Shown: piece after piece, positions 48,196 to 57,176 of the stretch
Layout: each line of letters opens with the position of its first letter
Position numbering within the stretch: the first letter of the stretch is position 1
From: Roseiarcus sp963807735
Lineage (GTDB): Bacteria > Pseudomonadota > Alphaproteobacteria > Rhizobiales > Beijerinckiaceae
DNA: 64,000 nt
Direction: 5' to 3'
Assembly (NCBI GenBank): GCA_963807735.1
Contig: CAWEDI010000026.1
Location: 62,001-126,000 of the forward strand
Notes under the pieces: model-generated
The model's input: only the letters and a program-made list of their open reading frames with translations
Told to the model about the DNA's origin: nothing
Database searches by the model: none
Translations under genes and position numbers: made by a program

Positions 48196-48612
48196 ATGTC
48201 CTATTCGTTTGAGCTCCGCTGCGCGTTGCCGGCGACGCCGCGCGAGGTCTACGACGCGTGGCTTTCCAGCCAAGCCCATTCGCAGATGACCGGCGATGAG
48301 GCGCATATGTCGACAAAAATCGGCGGGCGCGTATCCGCTTGGGACGGATACATTACCGGCGAGAATCTCGAACTCGAGCCGGGGCGGAGAATTGTGCAAA
48401 GCTGGCGCACGACCCAATTCGGCGAACAAGACCCCGATTCCCAAATCGAAGTGTTGCTCGCCCCCGACCCCGAGGGATGCAAGCTCACTTTGCGGCATAG
48501 CAACGTGCCTGACGACCAAACGAGCTACGAGCGCGAGGGTTGGCGGGAGTTTTATTTCGAGCCGATGCGCGCCTATTTCGCCGCCAGGCGCGGCAAGCGA
48601 AGCGAGCTTTGA
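48196..48612 (+). CDS. SRPBCC (AHSA1-like) domain protein
   Basis: This 138-residue START-like protein reads YSFELRCALPATPREVYDAW, GGRVSAWDGYITGENLEL in part, then RIVQSWRTT and EGWREFYFEPMRAYF, the AHSA1 pattern. The start is ATG 48196; GTG 48181, overlapping coxD, is possible. It sits between coxD and coxE. CoxG proteins of cox clusters are also SRPBCC proteins but have a C-terminal membrane helix, which is absent here, so this is not clearly CoxG. Confidence 0.75.
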   Translation: MSYSFELRCALPATPREVYDAWLSSQAHSQMTGDEAHMSTKIGGRVSAWDGYITGENLELEPGRRIVQSWRTTQFGEQDPDSQIEVLLAPDPEGCKLTLRHSNVPDDQTSYEREGWREFYFEPMRAYFAARRGKRSEL

Positions 48613-48638
48613 CGAAGCCCATGAAAGGCGGCCGCCTT

Positions 48639-48662
48639 CCTCTCCCCGCTTGCGGGGAGAGG
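48639..48662. repeat. Perfect palindrome between SRPBCC gene and coxE
   Basis: CCTCTCCCCGC pairs with GCGGGGAGAGG around a two-base loop. Such elements are often dispersed in related genomes; here there is one copy. It could slow transcription or stabilise mRNA within the operon. Confidence 0.7.
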
Positions 48663-48684
48663 GTAAGAGGCGCAGCGCACGCTC

Positions 48685-49875
48685 ATGCCTGACGCCGGCG
48701 CGCTGCCCGAGAACATCCTGCACTTCGCGCGCGCGCTCCGCGACGCCGGCCTGCCGGTCGGTCCCGGCGCCGTGCTCGACGCGGTGGCGGCGGTCGAGGC
48801 GACCGGCTTCGGGCAGCGCGACGATTTCCGCGCCGCGCTGCACGCGGTGTTCGTCAAGAAACACGAGCACACCCTGCTGTTCGATCAGGCATTCGACATC
48901 TACTGGAAGCGCAAGGGCTTCCTCGAAAAGCTGATCGCGATGATGTCGCCGCAGGCGCGTCCCGACGCCAAGCCGAAAAAGGCCGACGCCGGCGCGACCC
49001 GCGTCGCCGACGCCTTGTTCAAGAACGCGCCGCGCCAGGACGAAAAGCCGCGGCCCTCGCTTGATCTCGATGCGCGACTCACCATGTCCGCCGCCGAGAT
49101 CCTGCAGACCCGCGACTTCGCCCAGATGAACGCCGCCGAAATTGCGCTGGCGCGAAAACTCATCGCGAAGCTTGTGATGCCCGACGACCGCCGGCCGACC
49201 CGCCGCTTTGCGCCAAACCGCAACGGCCGGCGCGTCGATCCGCGCCGCAGCTTCCGCGGCTCGCTGCGCGGCGTGATTGATCTCGAATTCCGGTCAACCT
49301 TGCAGAAGCCTCCGCCGGTCGTCGCGCTCTGCGACATTTCCGGCTCGATGGCGGAGTATACGCGGCTTATCCTGCATTTCCTGCACGCGCTCGGCGAGAC
49401 CCGGCGGGTCACGACCTTCCTGTTCGGCACCCGACTTACCAACGTGACCCGCGCGATGCGCCGTCGCGATCCCGACGAGGCGCTGGCGCGTTGCTCGGCG
49501 GAAGCGCCGGACTGGTCCGGCGGCACGCGCATCAGCGCGTCGCTGCACAGTTTCAACCGCGACTGGTCGCGGCGCGTGCTCGGGCAAGGCGCGATCGCGC
49601 TGTTGTTCACCGACGGGTTGGAGCGCGACGGCGTTGAGGATCTCAGCGTCGAGATGCAGCGCCTGCATCTGTCCTGCCGGCGCCTGATCTGGCTCAATCC
49701 GTTGCTGCGTTTCGACGGCTTCTCGGCGAAAGCTCAGGGCCTGCGGGCGATGCTGCCGCATGTCGACGAGTTCCGCCCGGTGCATTCGCTGGCGAGCATG
49801 GCCGAACTGGTGCGGGCGCTCTCCGGGAATGGGGAGAAGGCGGACCCGAGGGCGTGGCTGACGGCGGCGGTGTGA
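48685..49875 (+). CDS. coxE: CoxE-type VWA domain protein
   Basis: CoxE works with CoxD in inserting the active-site metal or sulfur of CO dehydrogenase-type enzymes. The 396-residue protein has an N-terminal helical region, a basic middle (RRPTRRFAPNRNGRRVDPRR) and a von Willebrand A domain with MIDAS motif VALCDISGSMAEYTR (Asp-x-Ser-x-Ser, about 215-219). The end is VHSLASMAELVRAL. It is the last cox gene and is followed within 6 bp by the RusA-like gene. Confidence 0.9.
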   Translation: MPDAGALPENILHFARALRDAGLPVGPGAVLDAVAAVEATGFGQRDDFRAALHAVFVKKHEHTLLFDQAFDIYWKRKGFLEKLIAMMSPQARPDAKPKKADAGATRVADALFKNAPRQDEKPRPSLDLDARLTMSAAEILQTRDFAQMNAAEIALARKLIAKLVMPDDRRPTRRFAPNRNGRRVDPRRSFRGSLRGVIDLEFRSTLQKPPPVVALCDISGSMAEYTRLILHFLHALGETRRVTTFLFGTRLTNVTRAMRRRDPDEALARCSAEAPDWSGGTRISASLHSFNRDWSRRVLGQGAIALLFTDGLERDGVEDLSVEMQRLHLSCRRLIWLNPLLRFDGFSAKAQGLRAMLPHVDEFRPVHSLASMAELVRALSGNGEKADPRAWLTAAV

Positions 49876-49880
49876 CGGCG

Positions 49881-50294
49881 ATGGCGCCCGAACTGCCCTT
49901 TGAATTCACCGTGCCGGGAATTCCCATAAGCTTTCAAGGTTCGGCCACCTCACAACTGGCCTGGAAACAGAAGATCCGCGAAGTTGCTCGCGCCAGTCTG
50001 CCCGAAGGCGCCTGGGCGCTGGACATGCGACTTGAAGTCACGATCTTGTTCCTGTCCGGCGACGAGATGAGCGGCGATCTCGACAATCGTATCAAACCGA
50101 TCTTGGATGCTCTGACCGGTCCCCTCTATCTCGACGACAAACTCGTTGATCGGCTGGTCGTGCAGCGGTTTTCGCCCGCGGAGACATGTCAGATTCTCAA
50201 TCCGTCCCCGATTTTGATATCGGCCATTTGGGCGGGCGAGCCAATCGTCTATATCAGACTTGACGACAAGCCGAACCGGGAGCGAGCACTGTGA
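49881..50294 (+). CDS. RusA-like Holliday junction resolvase family protein
   Basis: This 137-residue protein reads FEFTVPGIPISFQGS at the start and carries the RusA metal motif GDLDNRIKPILDAL followed by LYLDDKLVDRLVV. The two Asp, the Lys and the distal Asp match the RusA active-site pattern. RusA enzymes resolve four-way DNA junctions and are common in phages. The start is ATG 49881, five bases after the coxE stop; its own stop overlaps the next gene (GTGA), so the two are co-translated and may act together. Confidence 0.8.
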   Translation: MAPELPFEFTVPGIPISFQGSATSQLAWKQKIREVARASLPEGAWALDMRLEVTILFLSGDEMSGDLDNRIKPILDALTGPLYLDDKLVDRLVVQRFSPAETCQILNPSPILISAIWAGEPIVYIRLDDKPNRERAL

Positions 50295-50935
50295 CGACGG
50301 CGTCCATACGGGACCGATACGCGCTCGACATGTTCGAGCCGATATGGCGGCGGAAGGGCTATACGCTCGTTCGGGAGCCAAGCCAGCAGCAGTTACCGCA
50401 ATTTCTCAAAGGTTTCCGGCCCGATGCGATCGCTACAGGCGCCGAGCCGTCGCTCGTTATTGAAGTCGCCTCGGGCCAAGGTCCGGCCAAAGCAAATAGG
50501 GTTCATCGTTTGAAGTCGGCGCTCGACGGACAGGAGGGATGGCGGCTCGAAGTCGTCTACGTCGGCTCTGAGGGAACGCCGATCAAGCCAGCCTCTCTGG
50601 AGGCCGCCGAGTCGGCGCTACACCGGGCCGAGGCGCTCGCGCCGAGCGATCCCGAAGCGGCGCTACTGTTGGCTTGGGCGGCAGTCGAAGCGGTGGGACG
50701 CGCACTGGAGCCGGGCTTGGCGGAATTTTCTTTGGGCGCGGTGGCGCTGGTGGACCTCCTGGTCGGCTATGGTCACCTGTCGCAGGAGGATGGAGTCAAG
50801 TTGCGTGAGCTAGCTTTGAAACGCAACCGTATCGCTCACGGGGAATTGCAGATTCCACCATCGGTCGAAGAAATTGAAGCGCTCGCCGAAATGACGGAGC
50901 GGCTGGTCCGTACCGCTGCGAACCGGTCCCCATAG
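50291..50935 (+). CDS. Putative nuclease-like protein with HEPN-like C-terminus
   Basis: This 214-residue protein starts at GTG 50291. The N-terminal half (FLKGFRPDAIATGAEPSLVIEVAS) resembles a PD-(D/E)xK core, although the position after the acidic residue is not the usual Lys. The C-terminal half is helical and has ALKRNRIAHGE, an Arg-x4-His-type motif like that of HEPN ribonucleases. No named family is recognised. Coupling to a RusA-like gene suggests a nucleic-acid role, perhaps defence or repair; this is inference. Confidence 0.55.
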   Translation: MTTASIRDRYALDMFEPIWRRKGYTLVREPSQQQLPQFLKGFRPDAIATGAEPSLVIEVASGQGPAKANRVHRLKSALDGQEGWRLEVVYVGSEGTPIKPASLEAAESALHRAEALAPSDPEAALLLAWAAVEAVGRALEPGLAEFSLGAVALVDLLVGYGHLSQEDGVKLRELALKRNRIAHGELQIPPSVEEIEALAEMTERLVRTAANRSP

Positions 50936-51001
50936 GCGCGAAACGCGGGGCTTGAGAGTCGCGTCTTTCGCAAGGGGCGCGCCGGCGACGGTGGGCTCAA
51001 G

Positions 51002-51934
51002 CTATCGGAGATTCGCCCGCGCATCGCGTCTCGCCAACCGCGCCAGCAGATAATCCACCTCCGCCCGCGCCGTAGCGCTCAATCCCGACCCTGGCTTGCG
51101 CTGCGCCTCGTGCGCGAGAATCCCCCGCCGCATCAGCACATATTTGCGCACCGCCAACCCGACGCCCGGCTGCTGCTCGTAGCGCAGCAGCGGCAGATGC
51201 GCGTCAAACAGATCATGCGCCTCGTCGCGCCGGCCCTCGCGCGACAGCCGCACGACCTCAATCAGCATTTCCGGGAACGCGTAGCCAGTGTTCGCGCCGT
51301 CCGCGCCGCGCTCCATCTCGAAATCGAGGAACAGGCCGCCGTTGCCGGTGAGAATGGCGATTGGCCGCATCGACCCGTCGCGCTCGAAACCGCGCAGGGC
51401 CGTGATCTTGTCGAGGCCCGGCCAATCCTCGTGCTTGAGCATGACGCAGGAGGGATGATCGGAAACGATGCGCCGGATCACCCCCGGCGTCATCACCACG
51501 GACAGCGTCAACGGGTAATCCTGGATCACGAACGGAATGTCGGCGCCAATCGCCTCCACCGCCTGCGCGTAATAGGTCACGATCTGATCGTCGGTGCGCA
51601 GCGACGGCGGCGGCGCGATCATCACAGCCGCCGCGCCCGACCCCATCGCCGCGCGCGCGAGACTGTGCATCGCCGCAAATCCCGGTGCCGAGACGCCGAC
51701 GATGAACGGCAGCTTCTCGGCCCGCCGCACGCAGCGCTTGACGATGTCGAGCGCCTCCGAACCATCGAGTTTCGGCGCTTCGCCGAGAATACCGAGCACG
51801 GTGCAACCGTCGGCGCCGATGGCGACGTAATGATCCATCAACCGATCGAGACTTTCGAAGTCGATGCGCCCGTCAGGATGAAATGGCGTCGGCGCGATCG
51901 GGAACACGCCGCGCCACGGGTTAGCGGGTTGCAC
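51002..51934 (-). CDS. Dihydrodipicolinate synthase-family protein
   Basis: This 310-residue TIM-barrel class I aldolase has FPIAPTPFHPDGRIDFESLD at the start, the YVAIGADGCTVLGILGEAPKL strand (the usual GTTGE is replaced by GILGE), VIQDYPL with the active-site Tyr, and SCVMLKHEDWPG with the Schiff-base Lys. The altered substrate loop argues against true DapA; members with such loops act on other keto acids. It stands alone on the minus strand with no pathway partner. Confidence 0.85.
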   Translation of the reverse strand: MQPANPWRGVFPIAPTPFHPDGRIDFESLDRLMDHYVAIGADGCTVLGILGEAPKLDGSEALDIVKRCVRRAEKLPFIVGVSAPGFAAMHSLARAAMGSGAAAVMIAPPPSLRTDDQIVTYYAQAVEAIGADIPFVIQDYPLTLSVVMTPGVIRRIVSDHPSCVMLKHEDWPGLDKITALRGFERDGSMRPIAILTGNGGLFLDFEMERGADGANTGYAFPEMLIEVVRLSREGRRDEAHDLFDAHLPLLRYEQQPGVGLAVRKYVLMRRGILAHEAQRKPGSGLSATARAEVDYLLARLARRDARANLR

Positions 51935-51979
51935 GCGAAACCTCCCGGGCCTTAAAAAGCTCGGACGATAGCACGGCTT

Positions 51980-53308
51980 TCACGAGAGGCCGAGCGCCTC
52001 CCGCAGCGGATCGAGATAGGCCGCATAGCGTCGCCACCGCCCGACCGAGCGAGCGTAAATCGGCTCGCGCACCTGGGCAAGGCTCGCCGTCCGCACGGGT
52101 CCGGGGTTCGCGGCGAAGCCGAGACAGCGTGCGTCCCAATCCAGTCCGCAAAAGGCGAGCAGCGCCCGCGCCTCCTGTTCTGGCTCGGCGATCAGCCGCT
52201 CGTACCCGACCTCATGCCAGTCCTGTTCCGGCAGCGCCTCGCGCCACGACGCCATCAGCGCGGCATGGGCGCGACAATAGCGGCCGATCCCCGCGAGATC
52301 GGGAGCAAACGGCGTTTGCGCCGCGAACATCGTGAAATGGCACGAGAGGCCGACGTCGAGCGGGTCACGCCACACATGGACGAGTTTCGCGCGCGGGAAC
52401 GCGCGGCGGATGGCGGCGATATGGAAGACATTGCCGAGCGACTTGTCGATGACCCGTTTCCCACGCGCCGAGGTCGGCAAGGCCGCGAAATAGGCGCCGG
52501 CGGGGTCGGGCGCGCTCGCCCCCACGTCGGCGAAGCTCTCCGTCTCGCCCAGCGCGAAAGCGTCGGCATGCGCGGCGAGCATCTGCTCCACGAGGGTAGT
52601 GCCGGAGCGCGCCATGCCGAACACGAAGATCGGCGCCTCCGTCGCGCCGCCGCGGCTGGCGCCGCCCGGCGGCCCCGCGCGTCGTAGACGCGCAAGCTCG
52701 AACGCCTCATCGCCCGACCAACGCCGGCGGCGCAAGCTCGCCCCGGCCTCGGCAGCGGCGAACGCGCGCGCGACGTCGCCGGCGTCATCATAGGCCTTGG
52801 CGAGTGCATAGAGCAGGAAAAGTCGCGCCGGCTCGTCGAGCCCGGCGGGATCGGCGGCCAGCGCCGCCAGCGCCGCGCGCTGCGGCGTCTTGACCTCGCC
52901 GAGCATGGCGAGGCCGAAATGCGCGCGCGCCAGACGCGGATCGAGCCGCAGCGCGGCGGCGAAGGCGGCCCGCGCCTCGGCGAGCCGGCCGGCTTCGCCG
53001 AGAAGGACGCCGAGCGCATCGTGAGCGAGCGCCGTGCCGGGGGAGCGGGCGACCAATGCGTCGAGCGCCGCCAGCGCCGCGTCAGCGTCTCCGAGCGCCC
53101 GCAGGGCGCGTGCGCGGGCGGCGTAGCCTTCCGGGTGATCGGAAACGCGGATCGCCGCGTCGGCAAGCGCGAGGGCTTGCATTGGCTGATCGGCGTCGAT
53201 GAGCGTTTCGGCGCGACGAGCGAGGGCTTGGCCGTCATGGGGCGGCGCGGCGGCGGGAGGCAAAACTTGCGCCCCTAGGCGAGGATCGGGGCGTAGAGCC
53301 AAAGCCAA
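51980..53308 (-). CDS. TPR-containing sulfotransferase
   Basis: This 442-residue protein has five or six tetratricopeptide-like helical pairs (about 25-200, Ala-rich) followed by a Sulfotransfer domain. PAPS-binding motifs are VFGMARSGTTLVEQML (5' phosphosulfate loop, about 228-243) and LVHVWRDPLDVGLS (3' phosphate loop). The C-terminus has RWRRYAAYLDPLREALG. The acceptor may be a carbohydrate, lipid or protein; the TPR part is likely to bind it. The GC content is very high and no partner is adjacent. Confidence 0.85.
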   Translation of the reverse strand: MALALRPDPRLGAQVLPPAAAPPHDGQALARRAETLIDADQPMQALALADAAIRVSDHPEGYAARARALRALGDADAALAALDALVARSPGTALAHDALGVLLGEAGRLAEARAAFAAALRLDPRLARAHFGLAMLGEVKTPQRAALAALAADPAGLDEPARLFLLYALAKAYDDAGDVARAFAAAEAGASLRRRRWSGDEAFELARLRRAGPPGGASRGGATEAPIFVFGMARSGTTLVEQMLAAHADAFALGETESFADVGASAPDPAGAYFAALPTSARGKRVIDKSLGNVFHIAAIRRAFPRAKLVHVWRDPLDVGLSCHFTMFAAQTPFAPDLAGIGRYCRAHAALMASWREALPEQDWHEVGYERLIAEPEQEARALLAFCGLDWDARCLGFAANPGPVRTASLAQVREPIYARSVGRWRRYAAYLDPLREALGLS

Positions 53309-53399
53309 CCAAACTTGCTCGAAGCTGACGCCAGCCGCTCAGCCGCGATGGCGGTAGACGTGATCGCCGACCGCTGGCTCGACGAGTCGCCCACCGGCT

Positions 53400-53744
53400 T
53401 CAAGGAGGGTCGGGAGGTAGGTGGCGAGCCAAGTCCATAGCGTCGTGAAGGATGCGGATGACGTCGATTACATTCCCCTGCCCTGCCCGATACATAATGA
53501 AATGACGGCCCCGACGACCTCGCCGCGCAACGTGGAGGGTTCGAAGATTGGGGAGAATTTCATCTCGTGCGGCGCTGCCGAGGATATTTGGCCCTTCGCC
53601 AAGCGCGGTCAGAGCGTCGAGCAGTATTTGCTTGTAATCATCAGCTTGCTGAGCCCCGAAAGTGTCCTTCGTGAAGATCAGTATGCGAACAAAATCTTTC
53701 TCAGCTTCGGCGCCAACTCGAATTTTCCAGACCAATCGCTTCAA
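53400..53744 (-). CDS. parE: ParE/RelE-family toxin
   Basis: This 114-residue toxin of a type II pair has the ParE-like pattern AEKDFVRILIFTKDTFGAQQA, ILPNLRTLHVARRGRRGRHF and DVIRILHDAMDLARHLP. ParE toxins poison DNA gyrase and RelE types cut mRNA; the sequence favours the ParE group, but the target is not certain. Its start overlaps the antitoxin stop by 4 bases (ATGA). Confidence 0.88.
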   Translation of the reverse strand: MKRLVWKIRVGAEAEKDFVRILIFTKDTFGAQQADDYKQILLDALTALGEGPNILGSAARDEILPNLRTLHVARRGRRGRHFIMYRAGQGNVIDVIRILHDAMDLARHLPPDPP

Positions 53745-54034
53745 GGCGCATCGGTGGAGTCAGAGAGAGCGCGGTCGCCAAGATTATTGAGGTGATCGCC
53801 GAGCGCAGCGGCAGTCGCGAACTCCTTGAAGTCTCCACGATCAAAGGCCGCAAGGCCGGTCAGAGCCGCAGCCCGGAGAGCGTCCAACTTTGCGGCCTCT
53901 TCGACCTCGCGCCTTTCAACCAAGCGAAGTCCCTCGCGCATGACCTCGCTGGCGTTCTGATAGCGCCCGCTTTGAACGAGAGCTTCGATCAGCGTTTCGT
54001 GGCGTTCGGTCAGGACAACATTGCGCGTCGGCAT
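53741..54034 (-). CDS. parD: ParD-family antitoxin
   Basis: This 97-residue antitoxin starts at ATG 54034 (MPTRNVVLTERHETLIEALV), the ribbon-helix-helix DNA-binding part, followed by SGRYQNASEVMREGLRLVE. The acidic C-terminus would wrap the toxin. A perfect 19-bp palindrome lies 31 bp upstream, consistent with autorepression. An ATG 21 bp upstream is possible but gives an atypical N-terminus. Confidence 0.88.
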   Translation of the reverse strand: MPTRNVVLTERHETLIEALVQSGRYQNASEVMREGLRLVERREVEEAAKLDALRAAALTGLAAFDRGDFKEFATAAALGDHLNNLGDRALSDSTDAP

Positions 54035-54064
54035 AGGGCGCCTCCAGGACGACAATTATCAGAT

Positions 54065-54083
54065 ATTGGCATATTATGCCAAT
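54065..54083. promoter_or_regulatory. Palindromic operator of parDE
   Basis: ATTGGCATA-T-TATGCCAAT is a perfect 19-bp palindrome 31 bp upstream of the parD start, in an AT-rich spot. The ribbon-helix-helix antitoxin would bind it to repress its own operon. Confidence 0.7.
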
Positions 54084-54123
54084 CGCGACTTCGCGCGCCA
54101 TGACGATTCCGCGGTGCTTCGGG

Positions 54124-56895
54124 CTAGGCCGCCTCGCGCTCGCGCGCCTCGCGCAGCCCGGCGCGAAAAATCGCGGGGTCCTGGGCGCGGCCGAAGTGAT
54201 AGCCCTGCCCGTATTCGCAGCCCATCGCGGCGAGCCGCACGGCGTCGTCGGCGGTCTCGATGCCCTCCGCGACCAGGTATTTGTCGTGCGCCTTGGCGAG
54301 CGCGACGATGGCGGCGACCGTCGCGGCGGCGCTCGGCTCGCAGCAGCGCAGCGCACGGACGAAACTCTGGTCGATCTTGATCGTATCGATCGGCAGCCGG
54401 CCGAGATAGCAGAGCGACGAATAGCCGGTGCCGAAATCGTCGAGCGCGATCTTCACCCCCATCGCCCGCAGTCGGTCGAGCGCCACGCAGATCGACGAAT
54501 TGCCATCGACGAAGACGCTTTCGGTGATCTCGATCTCCAGCCGATGCGCCGGCAGCCCGGCCGCCAGCAAGGCGGTCTGCACGTCGGCGCAGATGTCGGA
54601 GAGACCGAACTGAACCGGCGAGACATTGACCGCCACCACGCAGTCCTCGGGCCAGCGGGCGGCCTCGGCGCAGGCGCGGCGCAGCGCAATGCGACCAAGT
54701 TCGACGATGAGGCCGCTCTCCTCGGCCACCGGCACGAATATGGAAGGCGGCACACTGTCGCCGTCGGCGTTGCGCCAGCGCATCAGCGCCTCCGCGCCGA
54801 TCAACCGCCGGCTGCGCAGGTCGACCTTCGGCTGGAAATTGAGGCTCAGCGACCCGTCGGCGACCGCGCGGCGCAGATTGGCGTCGAGCGCCTGCTTTTC
54901 CCGCCGTCGCGTCTCCATCTCCGGCGAGAACAGCGCGAACACGTCGCCGACGCGGCGCGACGCCGAGGCCTGCGCCATGCTCGCATGGGTCAGCAGAGTG
55001 GCGGGGTCGTCGCCGGAGATCTGCGAGGTCGTCGCGCCGAGCGACGCGCCGACGATCAGCGGCTGTTCCCCGAATAGATACGGGCGCGCGATCTTGTCGG
55101 CGAGTTCGGCCCCGCGAGTCAGCAGTTCGTCCGACGCCGCCGCGCCCGGCGTGGCGAAGGCGAAGCTCGTGCCGCCGAGCCGCGCGATCAGCGAGAAGCC
55201 GAGGCCGCGCAACCGCTCGACCACGGCCGCGAGCAGCCGGTCGCCGGTGTCGTGGCCGAACACGTCGTTGACCAGATCGAAGCGGCGAAGCGTGACGCAA
55301 TAGACGGTGAGCCCCGGGCGCCCGTCGGCGATGTGATGGCGCAAGGTTTCGATGAGTTCGCCGCGCGTCCAGGCGCCGGTCACTTCGTCGTGGCGCGCGA
55401 GAAAGGCGAGCCGGGCGAGATGGGCGCGCCGTTCGGTGACGTCCCGGAATGTGAGGCACACGACGCGCCGGTCGGGCGCCGAGGGCACGCGCGAGGTGGT
55501 GACGACGAATTCGAGATGGCGCATCGTTCCGTCGGGACCGGGCAGCTGCGTCTCGCCCACCTTCGGACCGCGGTTGGAGAAGGCCGGATCGAGCGCCAAA
55601 GCGACGGCTTGCCCAAGGGCGAACGGCAGCGCCACCACCGCGACGCCGCCGAGCGCGCGACCGACGATTTCGCGCGCCGGCTGGCTCGCGGTGAGGATTT
55701 GCCCGTCATCGCCGATGACGACGACGCCGTCGAAATTGTCGGAGATGACCTGCGACAACATGGCGCGAGTCTCGTCGCGCTCGCGGGCGGCTTCGAAAAG
55801 CATCTTGCGCCGCCGTCCGAGCGCGGAGACGAGGCCGGCGAGCGCGAAGGTCGCTAGCGCGATCTGCGGGCCCGCCGTCGGCGTCGTCAGCGCCGCCCAT
55901 TTGTGCAGGCCGAGCGCGCCGGCTTCGACGCCGAGGCCGGCGAGCGCCAGCGACGCGCCGGCCGCGAATCCGTTCAAACGCGGCTCCAGCGCGCCGGCCG
56001 CCAGCGCGAGTGCGAAAATCAAGGCGGCGACCGCTTCCCACGGCGTCCGTCGCAATTCGCGGCCGGTCAACAGCGTCTCCGCCGCGAGCGCATGAACCGC
56101 GAGGCCGGGCAACAGCCCGTAGCGCGGTGTCAGGAACGCGTCGCGAAGTTCCTCGGCGCTCGCGCCGATGATGATGTCGCGCCCGTCGACGAGAATGCGG
56201 GGAACGCGGTTGGCGAGCACATCGGCCGCCGATAGCCGCGCCAGCTGGCGCAAATCAAGCCCGTAGTCGATGCCGAAGGGTCCGCCCTCGGTTCGGTCGG
56301 CGAGCAGCGCGCCTGCGGTCGGCAACTCCCAGCCGCCGACGTCGAGCGAGGTGAAATAGTCGCGAACAAAGCCATCGGGCGCCAGCGGCACGTCGATCGA
56401 CACGCTATGCGCTTGCTCCGCGAACAGGGGGATCGGCGAATTGACCGTCGCCCGTCCATTGGCGCCGCCGCCTTGCTGGAACGCCGCGAGCCACACCTTG
56501 CCGGCCGCCCGGCGCAGCGCGGCGGCGAACACCCTGTCGTTCTCCGGCGCGGATTCGGCGCTGAAGTCGACGTCGAACACGATACGCCGCGCCCCCATCG
56601 CAACCAGCCGATCGACCAGCGCCCCATGCAGCGCACGCGGCCACGGCCAGACGCCGAGCTCGCTCAAGCTTTGCGAATCGATCTCGACGGTCACGACCTG
56701 CCCGCTCACCGAGCCGGTGGCGCAAGCGAAACGCTGGTCGGAGAGGAAGCGGTCGAGCGGGGCGAAAGCGCCATAGCCCATCGCCGTCGCCACGAGCAGC
56801 GCCAGCACAAGATTGCGCGCCAACGCCGCCGAAAACAGGCGTCGCGAGGGGGGATCAGGCCCTCGGGTTCGGCGCGGGGAGGATGACATCATCAC
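54124..56895 (-). CDS. CHASE2-PAS-GGDEF-EAL protein, probable c-di-GMP phosphodiesterase
   Basis: This 923-residue inner-membrane protein has a membrane segment at 25-45, a periplasmic CHASE2 sensor (about 50-290), three membrane segments (about 295-355), a PAS-like region (380-500), a GGDEF domain (510-670) and an EAL domain (680-915). The GGDEF signature is degenerate (RLGGTSFAF), so cyclase activity is unlikely. The EAL part is complete: GAEALMRW, NVSPVQF, EITES, LDDFGTGYSSL, IKIDQSFV, VAEGIETADD and GCEYGQGYHFG. It should degrade c-di-GMP in response to an extracytoplasmic signal. Confidence 0.92.
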   Translation of the reverse strand: MMMSSSPRRTRGPDPPSRRLFSAALARNLVLALLVATAMGYGAFAPLDRFLSDQRFACATGSVSGQVVTVEIDSQSLSELGVWPWPRALHGALVDRLVAMGARRIVFDVDFSAESAPENDRVFAAALRRAAGKVWLAAFQQGGGANGRATVNSPIPLFAEQAHSVSIDVPLAPDGFVRDYFTSLDVGGWELPTAGALLADRTEGGPFGIDYGLDLRQLARLSAADVLANRVPRILVDGRDIIIGASAEELRDAFLTPRYGLLPGLAVHALAAETLLTGRELRRTPWEAVAALIFALALAAGALEPRLNGFAAGASLALAGLGVEAGALGLHKWAALTTPTAGPQIALATFALAGLVSALGRRRKMLFEAARERDETRAMLSQVISDNFDGVVVIGDDGQILTASQPAREIVGRALGGVAVVALPFALGQAVALALDPAFSNRGPKVGETQLPGPDGTMRHLEFVVTTSRVPSAPDRRVVCLTFRDVTERRAHLARLAFLARHDEVTGAWTRGELIETLRHHIADGRPGLTVYCVTLRRFDLVNDVFGHDTGDRLLAAVVERLRGLGFSLIARLGGTSFAFATPGAAASDELLTRGAELADKIARPYLFGEQPLIVGASLGATTSQISGDDPATLLTHASMAQASASRRVGDVFALFSPEMETRRREKQALDANLRRAVADGSLSLNFQPKVDLRSRRLIGAEALMRWRNADGDSVPPSIFVPVAEESGLIVELGRIALRRACAEAARWPEDCVVAVNVSPVQFGLSDICADVQTALLAAGLPAHRLEIEITESVFVDGNSSICVALDRLRAMGVKIALDDFGTGYSSLCYLGRLPIDTIKIDQSFVRALRCCEPSAAATVAAIVALAKAHDKYLVAEGIETADDAVRLAAMGCEYGQGYHFGRAQDPAIFRAGLREAREREAA

Positions 56896-57176
56896 TTCCG
56901 GGCGCCGCCGTCGCCGCCGCGGCGAAGATTGGCTTACGGGCTTGCATGGTCTCGCGGGGACTGGACCGTATTGGCCTACCTTATGGGAACCCCGTCGACA
57001 TTGCGTTAATGCGAGGCTGACAAATCGATAAAGCGGGACTTAATAACACAATACAAAAATGTATCAAAAGATTTCATCTAGAAAAATTTCGTGGTTTATC
57101 CTATATGCCCTTCAGGACACTGTCTTTTTTGCAGTTTGCATCGGGACAATGTCGGCGCGGGCGGGAGAACGGCTTT

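Noticed and set aside
54074..55459. Long minus-strand frame within the EAL gene
   Set aside because: It is Arg-rich, in another frame of a gene with complete EAL motifs.
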